Below are positions 7,815-15,673 of a DNA stretch of 64,000 nucleotides, piece by piece. Location of the stretch: positions 1-64,000 of the forward strand of contig JAOZKN010000005.1 in assembly GCA_029935315.1 (NCBI GenBank), in the 5' to 3' direction. The number at the start of each line of letters is the position of its first letter. Positions within the stretch are counted from its first letter, which is position 1. The position numbers were made by a program, and so were the translations under genes. Under the pieces are notes generated by a model. The model made no database searches. It was not told the origin of the DNA and saw only the letters and a list, made by a program, of their open reading frames with translations. Origin of the DNA: Desulfocapsa sp. Its GTDB lineage: Bacteria; Desulfobacterota; Desulfobulbia; Desulfobulbales; Desulfocapsaceae.

Positions 7815-8496
7815 GCGGCGTGATGCTTTTCAGCTGCTGTTTCTGATCCTTGTCTTCTTTTTGATGGCACTGCTTGGCACCATCTTCTCCACCATTCCCG
7901 TAAACAATCCAGGGCTTGCATCTGCTGTTGCCTCGCTGCAGACAGAGAGCGGAGTGGAAAGTCCGGTGACAGCAGTGCTGCTCAACTTTCGCGGCTATGA
8001 TACCTTACTGGAAGTTATGGTGCTGCTGCTTGCCGTTATCGGTGTCTGGTCTCTGATAAAGGCTCCCGCTCCCGATCCTGAAACGGAGATAAGTCCGGTG
8101 CAGATGGGAGTTGTCCGCCTGCTTGCTCCTGTTATGTGTCTGGTTGCCGCCTATCTGGTATGGCAGGGAAGTCATCTGGCGGGAGGAGCATTTCAGGGGG
8201 GGGCTATTTTGGGTGCTGCAGGTGTCCTCCTTCTGGTGAGTGAACTTCCCTGGCTGCGTACTGTACCCGCCTCAGTTCTTCGCTTTGGTCTGGTTCTGGG
8301 GCCACTGTGTTTTATTGGCACAGCACTTGGCTGTCTTTTTCTTGGCGGTGAACTGCTTGCCTATCCCGAAGGAACCGCTGGCTGGCTGATTCTCTTCATC
8401 GAGACAGCCTGCGCACTCTCCATTGGTCTGACCCTGGCACTGCTTTTTGCTGGCGGCCGTCCTCACGAAAATGTCTCCAGGGGAGATATTCCATGA
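7789..8496 (+). CDS. mrpB: MrpB-like subunit with fused MbhE-like N-terminus
   Basis: 235 residues from ATG 7789, with a CGGAGA ribosome site; the start lies inside the previous gene. Two parts are visible. Residues 1-95 resemble MbhE, the last piece of the MrpA C-terminus (ESPVTAVLLNFRGYDTLLEV plus two helices). Residues about 100-235 are the MnhB/MrpB domain, with VVRLLAPVMCLVAAYLVWQG followed by HLAGGAFQGGAILGAAGVLL. In Pyrococcus Mbh these are two separate proteins, so this is a fusion, seen directly. Role: membrane part of the cation/proton antiporter. Confidence 0.85.
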   Translation: MGKIRNRHKRRDAFQLLFLILVFFLMALLGTIFSTIPVNNPGLASAVASLQTESGVESPVTAVLLNFRGYDTLLEVMVLLLAVIGVWSLIKAPAPDPETEISPVQMGVVRLLAPVMCLVAAYLVWQGSHLAGGAFQGGAILGAAGVLLLVSELPWLRTVPASVLRFGLVLGPLCFIGTALGCLFLGGELLAYPEGTAGWLILFIETACALSIGLTLALLFAGGRPHENVSRGDIP

Positions 8497-8828
8497 TTAC
8501 CACCACGCTCTACAGTCTGACCGGCCTGATACTCTTTGGCATGGGCTTCCACACCCTGATTATCCACTCCCATCCCCTGCGCAAAATTCTGGCAGTCAAT
8601 GTGATGGGCACCGGAGTCTTCCTTATCCTTGTCGCCACCGCCTACGTTCCCTTGGGCCAGGGAGATATTGACCCCGTGCCCCATGCCATGGTTTTGACCG
8701 GTATTGTGGTCTCGGTGAGTGTTACCGCACTTGCCCTGATTCTGGCCTGCCGGGTACAGGAGACCTCAAATCTTGCCTTGCTGAAGAGAAGGAATCAACG
8801 TAAAGAGACAAAGGAAACCAGAGCGTGA
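8493..8828 (+). CDS. mrpC: Mrp-type antiporter subunit C (NuoK-like)
   Basis: 111 residues with three membrane helices. The pattern LILFGMGFHTLIIHSHPLRK, then NVMGTGVFLILVATAY, then DPVPHAMVLTGIVVSVSVTA is the MnhC/MrpC form of the NuoK fold, including the conserved DPxPxAMVLTGIVV segment. In complex I and Mrp this subunit carries buried carboxylates of the lateral ion path. The start overlaps the mrpB stop (ATGA) and the stop overlaps the next start (GTGATG). Confidence 0.92.
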   Translation: MITTTLYSLTGLILFGMGFHTLIIHSHPLRKILAVNVMGTGVFLILVATAYVPLGQGDIDPVPHAMVLTGIVVSVSVTALALILACRVQETSNLALLKRRNQRKETKETRA

Positions 8829-10342
8829 TGTTCCAGGCAGACACTCCGGCATGGATAATTGCTCCCGTTGTTCTGCCCCTGATTGCTGGCCTGTTCTGTT
8901 TCCTGTTCAAGCGCAGGATCTTTATCATCGCTTTGGCTGCTGCCCTGGCCAATTTTTTTGTCGCCTGCTTCCTTATCTACCAATTCCTTGTTTTCGGCTC
9001 CATGCGCTGTTATATCGGCGGTTGGCAGCCACCGTTGGGCATTACTCTGCGAGCCGATGGCCCGGCCCTGCTTATGCTGTTGATGACTGCAGTTACCGGT
9101 CTTGCTGTCACCCTCTACGCCCGGGGATATTTTTCCTGTCGTATTGCAGATTCTGAACGTGCCGGGCGGCATCAACGTCAGCAACGCTATTTCTGGCCCC
9201 TCTGGATGCTGCTGCTTGCTGGTTTGAACGGTCTGTTTCTTTCGGGTGATATCTTTAATTTGTATGTCACACTTGAGCTTGTCGCAATCTCTGCCGCATC
9301 TCTGGCAGCTCTTTCCGGGAAGCCTGCTTCTCAGCGTGCATCCTTTCGTTATCTGCTTATCAGCCTGCTGGGATCACTCACTTACCTCCTGGGTGTTGTC
9401 TTTCTCTACCGCACATGTGGAGTGCTGGATCTTGATCTGTTACGAAACCTCAGCGGAAATGGGGCAGGAGTGCGTGCTGCCCTGGCTTTGCTCACCGTCG
9501 GCCTGCTGCTGAAAACCGCCCTGGTTCCCCTCCATTTCTGGCTGCCCCCTGCCCATGCCAATGCCCTGGCTCCGGTAAGTGTCATTCTCTCTGCCCTGGT
9601 GGTCAAGGGATCGTTTTATTTGTTGTTCCGTTTCTGGTTCGAACTTTTTAGCCCCATCGTTACCCAGGCAGGCCTGAATTTTATGGGGGCACTGGGGGCG
9701 GTGGCAATCATCTGGGGTGCTGTACAGGCCATACGCCAGCAAAGACTGAAACTGATGGTGGCCTATTCCACTGTGTCTCAGCTCGGCTATCTGTTTGTTG
9801 CCTTTCCTTTGAGCAGGGCTGTAGAAGGGGCACAGGTGTGGTCCATTGTGATTTTCATCGCCCTGACCCACGCCTGTGCAAAATCAGCAATGTTTATGGT
9901 GGCAGGAAGTATTTATCTCCATCTCGGCCATGACCGGATCAGGGATCTGGCAGGAGTGAGAGCCAGCCTGCCGGTCACAGTCTTTGCCTACGGTATTGCC
10001 GGGGTCAGCCTTATGGGCTTACCGCCATCAGGCGCTTTTATTGCCAAGTGGATGCTGCTCAGTTCCTCTCTTGTCTCTGGACAATGGTGGTGGGCACTGG
10101 TGATTGTGGCCGGTAGTCTGCTGGCAATGGTTTACGTCTTTCGGGTCATGTCACGTTTCTTTGTTATTCCCGAAGGAGAACCATTGAAGAAACCTGCAGC
10201 ACTTTCTCCCCTGCTGGAATGGCCAGCCCTGATCCTTGCCTTAATTTCCCTGTCTCTTGGTCTGCTTGCCCCCTGGATTCTGCATATTTTATCGCAAGGG
10301 ACTGTTGGCCTGGTCCGGGTTTTTCCGGGAGGCCTGTCATGA
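8828..10342 (+). CDS. mrpD: Mrp-type antiporter subunit D (first of three NuoM/L-like subunits)
   Basis: 504 residues from ATG 8828 (a GTG at 8825 is equally placed). About fourteen membrane helices form the proton_antipo_M fold shared with NuoL/M/N. The ionisable residues expected of an active half-channel are present: Glu150 in the helix-5 motif NLYVTLELVAISA, Lys229 in LLLKTALVPLHFWLPPAHA, and Lys260 in SALVVKGSFYLL. Helix 12 has FIAKWMLL. It lacks the long C-terminal extension of MrpA/NuoL, hence the MrpD assignment. Ends in an ATGA overlap with the second copy. Confidence 0.9.
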   Translation: MFQADTPAWIIAPVVLPLIAGLFCFLFKRRIFIIALAAALANFFVACFLIYQFLVFGSMRCYIGGWQPPLGITLRADGPALLMLLMTAVTGLAVTLYARGYFSCRIADSERAGRHQRQQRYFWPLWMLLLAGLNGLFLSGDIFNLYVTLELVAISAASLAALSGKPASQRASFRYLLISLLGSLTYLLGVVFLYRTCGVLDLDLLRNLSGNGAGVRAALALLTVGLLLKTALVPLHFWLPPAHANALAPVSVILSALVVKGSFYLLFRFWFELFSPIVTQAGLNFMGALGAVAIIWGAVQAIRQQRLKLMVAYSTVSQLGYLFVAFPLSRAVEGAQVWSIVIFIALTHACAKSAMFMVAGSIYLHLGHDRIRDLAGVRASLPVTVFAYGIAGVSLMGLPPSGAFIAKWMLLSSSLVSGQWWWALVIVAGSLLAMVYVFRVMSRFFVIPEGEPLKKPAALSPLLEWPALILALISLSLGLLAPWILHILSQGTVGLVRVFPGGLS

Positions 10343-11835
10343 ACTCAGGCCAGCTCCTCCTGATTGCCATACTACTCAGTTCCTTTATCCCGGGAATTAT
10401 CATCTTTTGCCTGCCCGAGGAAAAACATCGGCTGCGTACCATTCTCAATCTTTGCGGATCGCTGGTCAAGATATCACTGGTTCTGCTTATGAATGCCGGA
10501 ATTTATTACGGTCATGTTTTTGAGATCCGGATACCGCTTATCCCCGGGGTGGAGCTTTTGTTAAATGGTGATCCGCTGTCCGCTCTTTTTGCCACCCTGT
10601 CCAGTGTACTCTGGCTCCTGACTACCATCTACGCAGTGGGCTATCTTGAAGGTTCTCCCAATCGCAGCCATTTTTTTGGCTATTTCAGTCTCTGTGTGAC
10701 GGTGACCATAGGTATTGCCCTGGCAGGCAATCTGGTCACTTTTCTCCTGTTTTATGAAATGCTGACCCTTGCCACCTATCCCCTGGTTATCCATCGCGGT
10801 ACTGAAAAATCTCTGCGCGCGGGCCGTAATTATCTCATCTACGCCTTTAGCGGCGGTGCTGTTTTTCTTGTGGCTGTTGTCTGGCTGCAGGCCGTTGTCG
10901 GGCCCATGGATTTTTCGGCAGCGGGATTTTCCCCATCGTATATTGAGAGCCACGGCTCGGTTCTGGCTCTGATCTTTGTCCTGCTGATCATCGGGGTCGG
11001 TGTCAAGGCCGCACTGGTTCCGCTGCACGGATGGCTGCCCCAGGCCATGGTGGCTCCTGCACCGGTGAGCGCTCTTTTGCATGCAGTGGCCGTGGTCAAG
11101 GCAGGGGCCTTTGGTATTATCCGGATTGTTCTTGATGTGTATGGAGCCCATAATCTGCTCCTTCTGGGAGTCCTGCCTTTGCTTGCTGCTGTTGCCACCT
11201 TCACTATTCTCTATGGCTCTGTCCGTGCCCTGCAGCAGGATGATCTGAAGCGACGGCTTGCTTTTTCCACTGTCAGTCAGGTCTCTTATATTGCCCTGGG
11301 AATGAGCATGGTTGATCAGCCGCTGGCAGTCATTGGCGCCCTTGTCCACCTCGTTCACCAGGGCCTGATGAAAATCACCCTGTTCTTCTGCGCAGGAAAT
11401 CTTGCCGAAACCCTTGGCATTCACCGGATCAGTGAGATGCGTGGCGTGGCCCGCCGCATGCCCCTTACCATGGCGGCATTTTCCATTGCAGCTCTGGGTA
11501 TGATTGGCATCCCGCCCACCGTCGGTTTTGTTTCCAAGTGGTATCTCGGTCTCGGTGGTCTGGCTGGAGGAAACTGGTGGCTGCTGGTGGTACTTGTGGT
11601 GAGCAGTCTGCTCAACGCCTGGTATTTCCTGCCGATCCTGATCAGGGCCTGGTTTGGTAAGCAGCAGGGACCGTGGCCTGAAGAGCAGTATGTCGGTCGC
11701 TTTGAAACCCGCTTGATGCTGCTTGGGCCTCCGGTTATTACTGCCTTAATCGTACTGGTCGCAGGTCTGGTGGCCAATGCTCAGATCAGTCCACTGGCCT
11801 GGGTTCGTTTTATTGTCAGGGGGTACAGCCTGTGA
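10339..11835 (+). CDS. Second NuoM/L-like antiporter subunit
   Basis: 498 residues from ATG 10339, overlapping mrpD by four bases; the frame extends upstream to 10219, but that part is mrpD coding sequence. It is a proton_antipo_M protein of about fourteen helices. Key residues are intact: Glu140 (LLFYEMLTLATYPLVIHRG), Lys223 (GVGVKAALVPLHGWLPQAM) and Lys254 (AVAVVKAGAFGIIR), as well as the helix-12 lysine in GFVSKWYLG. It resembles MbhH/MrpD and hydrogenase-4 membrane subunits. No hydrogenase or complex I peripheral gene is nearby, so it is most simply an additional antiporter module. Confidence 0.85.
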   Translation: MNSGQLLLIAILLSSFIPGIIIFCLPEEKHRLRTILNLCGSLVKISLVLLMNAGIYYGHVFEIRIPLIPGVELLLNGDPLSALFATLSSVLWLLTTIYAVGYLEGSPNRSHFFGYFSLCVTVTIGIALAGNLVTFLLFYEMLTLATYPLVIHRGTEKSLRAGRNYLIYAFSGGAVFLVAVVWLQAVVGPMDFSAAGFSPSYIESHGSVLALIFVLLIIGVGVKAALVPLHGWLPQAMVAPAPVSALLHAVAVVKAGAFGIIRIVLDVYGAHNLLLLGVLPLLAAVATFTILYGSVRALQQDDLKRRLAFSTVSQVSYIALGMSMVDQPLAVIGALVHLVHQGLMKITLFFCAGNLAETLGIHRISEMRGVARRMPLTMAAFSIAALGMIGIPPTVGFVSKWYLGLGGLAGGNWWLLVVLVVSSLLNAWYFLPILIRAWFGKQQGPWPEEQYVGRFETRLMLLGPPVITALIVLVAGLVANAQISPLAWVRFIVRGYSL

Positions 11836-13541
11836 CACTTGCCGGCCTGCAGACAACACTCTATGCCTTGATTCTGTCGTTGGCGGCGGGGACACCCCTG
11901 CTTATGGCAGCAGCACTCTGCTGTACGCCGTTAAAGGCTATGGTAATACGTCTGCTCCCCTGGGCAACAGTGCCGGCCCTGCTTGTTGCTTTGACAGCGC
12001 CCGCCAATGTGCATGTGGAAGTTGACTGGTTCTTTATGGGCGGTCGTATGGGCATTGATGCAACGGGCAGGATTTTTCTTGCACTTGCCGGGTTCGTCTG
12101 GTTGCTGGCCAGCTTCAGCAGCCGCAGTCTGTTTAAAAATGACCAGAATAGGGTACGTTTTTTTATGTTCTTTTTGACTGCCATGGCTGGCAACTTCGGC
12201 CTTATCCTCGCCCAGGACATGCTTGGCTACTATCTCTTTTTTGCCATGATGAGTTTTGCTGCCTATGGCCTGGTTATTCATAAGGAAAATGAAGATGCCA
12301 TACGTGCCGGGCGTTTATATCTTCTCCTGGTGATGATCGGTGAAGTGGCGTTATTCACTGCACTGATCGTTCTGGTACACAGCACCGGAGGCCTGGCGCT
12401 TAAGGATATTGCAGGAGTCTCCTATCATCCCCTGACCCTTGTCCTGCTCTTTGTCGGTTTTGGGGTTAAGGTTGGCGCCCTGCCTCTCCACGGCTGGATG
12501 ATGCCAGCCTATCAGAGCACACCCATCCCTGCAGCGGCAGCCCTTGCCGGATCCATGGTCAACGCAGGTATCCTGGGTTGGCTGCGCTTTCTGCCGCCCG
12601 GCCAGATATCTTGTCCCCGGGGGGCAATACTGTTTGTTGTCATGGGCGGACTTGCCGCTGCTTACGGGGTGATTGTCGGTTTGACTCAAAAACAGGCAGG
12701 GGCAGTGCTTGGTGGATCAAGTATAAGTCAGATGGGGCTGATAACTGTTATTTTTGGCATGGGTCTTTTTGATCAGGAAGCAGGACTCCGTGCTGCGCCT
12801 GTACTTATCCTCTATGTTGTGCATCATTCACTGGCAAAAAGCAGCCTGTTCTTTGGCTATGATCTGTTTATTCGACAGGGGAAAACAGTATCCCGCCTGC
12901 AGTTGGCTGCCATCCTTCTTCCTGCGATGGCCCTGGCAGGCTTACCCTTTAGCAGTGGGGCAATTGCCAAAACAGCGTTTAAGGAACTCGCGCTTAGCCT
13001 TGGTGAGCCCTGGTCCGGTCTGAGTACGTTTTTTCTGCCCGCAACAGCAATGGCGACCACCATACTTATGCTCCATTTTGTGGCTGTTATCAGACGCTGT
13101 GGTGGGAGCGGGAAGACAGGCAGCACAGCGAGTCGGACAGTTTTTGTTCTCAGTTGTATCGCTGTGGCAGGAACTCTCTGGATATGGCCAGCGGCCCGCA
13201 ACGTTGCAACGCACTCCGTGGCGGGCGTAAAATTATTACAGGGTCTGTGGCCCGTTGCAGGTGGTTGTCTCCTCTTCCTTGTCTGGCGTAGAATCGCATG
13301 GCCAACAGGACTTCCGGTGGAGGACGAAAAGAGCAAAACCAGTTTTGATACGCTTGTATGCCGGGTAACAGGCTTTCTGCAGGAAAAAGAAGAGCAAAAA
13401 CCACAAGAGGACAGGCTCGTTCTCTACCTGCACAGGCTTGTCCCGAATCTGCGTAGAGCAGAAAAAATTATGGGAAGGTGGAAGGTGGTGGGGCTGTCCT
13501 ACATAACGCTTTGCCTCTGTCTGTTGTTTTTGTTGTTGTAA
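11832..13541 (+). CDS. Third NuoM/L-like subunit lacking two conserved charged residues
   Basis: 569 residues from GTG 11832, overlapping the previous stop (GTGA). It aligns with its upstream neighbour through the core: YYLFFAMMSFAAYGLVIHK for helix 5, GVKVGALPLHGWMMPAY for helix 7 and SMVNAGILGWLRF for helix 8. At the position of the helix-5 glutamate it has Ala138, and at the helix-8 lysine Asn244; the helix-7 lysine (Lys213) and the helix-12 lysine (GAIAKTAFKEL) remain. It also has a charged loop of about 60 residues before a last membrane helix. It probably serves as a structural or non-pumping subunit of the complex (inference). Confidence 0.82.
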   Translation: MTLAGLQTTLYALILSLAAGTPLLMAAALCCTPLKAMVIRLLPWATVPALLVALTAPANVHVEVDWFFMGGRMGIDATGRIFLALAGFVWLLASFSSRSLFKNDQNRVRFFMFFLTAMAGNFGLILAQDMLGYYLFFAMMSFAAYGLVIHKENEDAIRAGRLYLLLVMIGEVALFTALIVLVHSTGGLALKDIAGVSYHPLTLVLLFVGFGVKVGALPLHGWMMPAYQSTPIPAAAALAGSMVNAGILGWLRFLPPGQISCPRGAILFVVMGGLAAAYGVIVGLTQKQAGAVLGGSSISQMGLITVIFGMGLFDQEAGLRAAPVLILYVVHHSLAKSSLFFGYDLFIRQGKTVSRLQLAAILLPAMALAGLPFSSGAIAKTAFKELALSLGEPWSGLSTFFLPATAMATTILMLHFVAVIRRCGGSGKTGSTASRTVFVLSCIAVAGTLWIWPAARNVATHSVAGVKLLQGLWPVAGGCLLFLVWRRIAWPTGLPVEDEKSKTSFDTLVCRVTGFLQEKEEQKPQEDRLVLYLHRLVPNLRRAEKIMGRWKVVGLSYITLCLCLLFLLL

Positions 13542-13577
13542 GTTCTTAGAGTATAGAAAAGGCTCTCGGTGGAAACA

Positions 13578-13600
13578 TTTGTTTTTGGAAGAAAAACAAA
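13578..13600 (+). other. AT-rich hairpin between the antiporter operon and usp gene
   Basis: TTTGTTTTT and AAAAACAAA form a nine-base-pair stem around a five-base loop just before the ribosome site of the stress-protein gene. It lacks GC pairs, so it is a weak terminator at best and may instead modulate translation of the next gene. Confidence 0.3.
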
Positions 13601-13612
13601 CAGGGGGAAAAG

Positions 13613-14557
13613 ATGAAACGGTTTAAAAAAATTCTGTTGGTTTCTGATGATAGCGACTCCGGACAGGCGACCCTTACCAGGGCAATAGATCTGGCAACAC
13701 GGAACCAGGCCAGATTAACTCTGATCAAAGTGATAAGTCAGGTACCCCACGATTACCGTGTATTTATCACCTCACTCTTACCCGAAGAAATAATGAAAAT
13801 TGCTGTCAGGGAGCACACGCTGCTTCTTGAAAAGCAAATTGCCTCCTTTGAAAAGTCTATCAGCATAGAACTCAAAGTCGTTGTTGGCCGGGAATTTATC
13901 GAAATCATTAAAGAGGTACTGCGCAATAAACATGATCTGGTGATTAAAACCGCACGTGGCATGGGTGGAAGGATTGGTGTTCTGTTCGGTTCCACGGCCA
14001 TGCATCTGCTGCGTAAGTGCCCCTGCCCGGTATGGTTGATAAAGCCGGAACAAGGTCAGAAGTATGGCCGGATCATGGCCGCAGTGGATGTGGATCCTGA
14101 GGCCATGGAAGGGAGTGATCTGAACAATAAAATTATGGAGATGGCAACGTCACTGGCCCGGAGAGAAAACAGCGAGCTGCATATTGTTCACACCTGGAAA
14201 AAGCCGGATTTGATTTATTTAACTGGCGAGCTTGATTATAAACAGCCTCCTGCTTTCACTAAATCGTGTGAGGAAGCCCAAAATATGCACATCAAATGGT
14301 TGAAGGAATTTCTGGAGCCATACAAGGAGCAACAGTATCAGGAGCATATCCTCGAAGGTTCAGCGGGGAGATTTCTCCCTGAATTTGCAGAACAACACCA
14401 TATCGATCTTCTTGTGATGGGTACGGTATGCCGTACCGGAATTCCCGGCTTTTTCATCGGCAATACAGCGGAGAAGATATTGCACAGGATAAACTGCTCT
14501 GTTCTTGCTGTTAAACCCGACGGCTTTATCAGTCCTGTACAACTTGATGACCAATAG
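13613..14557 (+). CDS. Tandem-domain universal stress protein
   Basis: 314 residues containing two UspA domains, about 1-145 and 155-310, each beginning with a beta strand and an alpha/beta nucleotide-binding fold (KKILLVSDDSDSGQATLTRA; YGRIMAAVDVDPE). The second domain ends with MGTVCRTGIPGFFIGNTAEKIL, close to the ATP-binding consensus G-2x-G-9x-G-S/T but with Asn at the last position. Such UspE-like proteins are cytoplasmic and respond to starvation and stress. A good ribosome site (GGGGGAAAAG) precedes ATG 13613. It lies 71 bases after the antiporter operon on the same strand and may be read through from it. Confidence 0.9.
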   Translation: MKRFKKILLVSDDSDSGQATLTRAIDLATRNQARLTLIKVISQVPHDYRVFITSLLPEEIMKIAVREHTLLLEKQIASFEKSISIELKVVVGREFIEIIKEVLRNKHDLVIKTARGMGGRIGVLFGSTAMHLLRKCPCPVWLIKPEQGQKYGRIMAAVDVDPEAMEGSDLNNKIMEMATSLARRENSELHIVHTWKKPDLIYLTGELDYKQPPAFTKSCEEAQNMHIKWLKEFLEPYKEQQYQEHILEGSAGRFLPEFAEQHHIDLLVMGTVCRTGIPGFFIGNTAEKILHRINCSVLAVKPDGFISPVQLDDQ

Positions 14558-14568
14558 GCCTGACGCTG

Positions 14569-14623
14569 TTCTTTTTGTTCCTCCCCCCCCCGCAAGGACG
14601 GAGTAAAAAGAGGAATTTTTTTT
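14569..14623 (+). terminator. Probable Rho-independent terminator after usp gene
   Basis: An imperfect stem pairs CTTTTTGTTCC near 14571 with GGAGTAAAAAG near 14600, around a nine-C tract and GCAAGGAC, followed by a run of eight T at 14616-14623. It sits directly after the stress-protein stop. Confidence 0.55.
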
Positions 14624-14725
14624 CCATAAAATAAGGTACTATGCAGCATATTGTGAAGTTTTGCTGATGGCCACTACAGGTACTGTGCAACGTGAATAAT
14701 CATTTCAGGTATAGAGTTGTTGGGA

Positions 14726-15643
14726 ATGACAAAGACAGAGAATGAAACCGCATCCCGTGAGCGGAACAGAAAGGGGTTTCTGGCCGTTCAGGTTGGTCTT
14801 GCCGCAAACAGTGTGCTGGCCATATTAAAGTGCAGTATCGGAATTGTTGGCCATAGTCCGGCCCTTCTGGCTGATGGCATTAATTCCACGTCAGATGTCG
14901 CCTATGGAGTAGTGATGGCGATTTTCATGAAACTTTCGGGCAAACCCGCAGATCATGAACATCCCTACGGCCATGACCAGCTGGAGGGTGTTGCGGCAGT
15001 AGTGGTTGGGGCCTTTGTCGTAAGTACTGCTATCGCCATCTTCTGGAACTCGATAAATGGGGTCTATGAGATTTTTACAGAGGCATCAAGCTTTACCGGG
15101 GCCTCCACGTTCGCCCTGTGGGTGTGCCTGGGAGCTGCGGCTATCAAGGTCTGGCTGACCCTGTGGACCGGGAAGATCGGAAAAGAGACCCGCAATACTG
15201 CGGTGGAAGCTCTGGCCCATGATCATCGTAACGATATTTTTTCTGCCCTGGCTGCCGCAGTTGGTATTTATTTTGGGCGCAGCGGGGTTCCCTGGGTGGA
15301 TCCCCTGGCTGGGGCCATCGTTTCGCTGATCATCCTTCACACCGGGGTGGAGATTCTGCGTTCTGCCACTGCAGATCTGATGGATACCGTTCCGGGGAAA
15401 CGGCTGAACGTGGAAATCTGTGATTTACTCGCATCGGTGGAAGGGGTGCAGGCCGTGGAAGAGGTTCATGCCCACCGCTTTGGCCCGTACCTGGTGGTCA
15501 ATATCACCATCGGAGTAGATGGAAACCTCACCGTAACGCAAGGTGACGGGATAGCCACCCGTGCCGAGAAAATTTTACTGGAAGAAGTTGAATTTATGCG
15601 ACGGGTCTATGTCCACTACCATCCGGTGGCAGACCGTTACTGA
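14726..15643 (+). CDS. Cation diffusion facilitator (CDF) metal exporter
   Basis: 305 residues from ATG 14726 (a TTG nine bases earlier is in frame). Six membrane helices and the CDF metal-site motifs are present: LLADGINSTSDVAYG in helix 2, HPYGHDQLEGVAA before helix 3 and ALAHDHRNDIFSAL in helix 5 (the Asp/His pairs form the metal site). A cytoplasmic domain follows from about residue 215 (VHAHRFGPYLVVNITIGVDG, VYVHYHPV). It exports divalent cations such as Zn2+, Fe2+ or Mn2+ in exchange for protons at the inner membrane; the metal cannot be predicted. The gene stands 30 bases upstream of the next one and may share its transcript. Confidence 0.9.
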   Translation: MTKTENETASRERNRKGFLAVQVGLAANSVLAILKCSIGIVGHSPALLADGINSTSDVAYGVVMAIFMKLSGKPADHEHPYGHDQLEGVAAVVVGAFVVSTAIAIFWNSINGVYEIFTEASSFTGASTFALWVCLGAAAIKVWLTLWTGKIGKETRNTAVEALAHDHRNDIFSALAAAVGIYFGRSGVPWVDPLAGAIVSLIILHTGVEILRSATADLMDTVPGKRLNVEICDLLASVEGVQAVEEVHAHRFGPYLVVNITIGVDGNLTVTQGDGIATRAEKILLEEVEFMRRVYVHYHPVADRY

Positions 15644-15673
15644 TGCCATATTATATATCCGTTAAGGGAAATA

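Noticed and set aside
10219-10338. Upstream extension of the second antiporter subunit
   Set aside because: These codons lie inside mrpD in another frame; the ATGA overlap at 10339 is the coupled start.
14582-14591. Run of nine C as a phase-variation tract
   Set aside because: It lies in the loop of a terminator hairpin between genes, so slippage would not change any protein.
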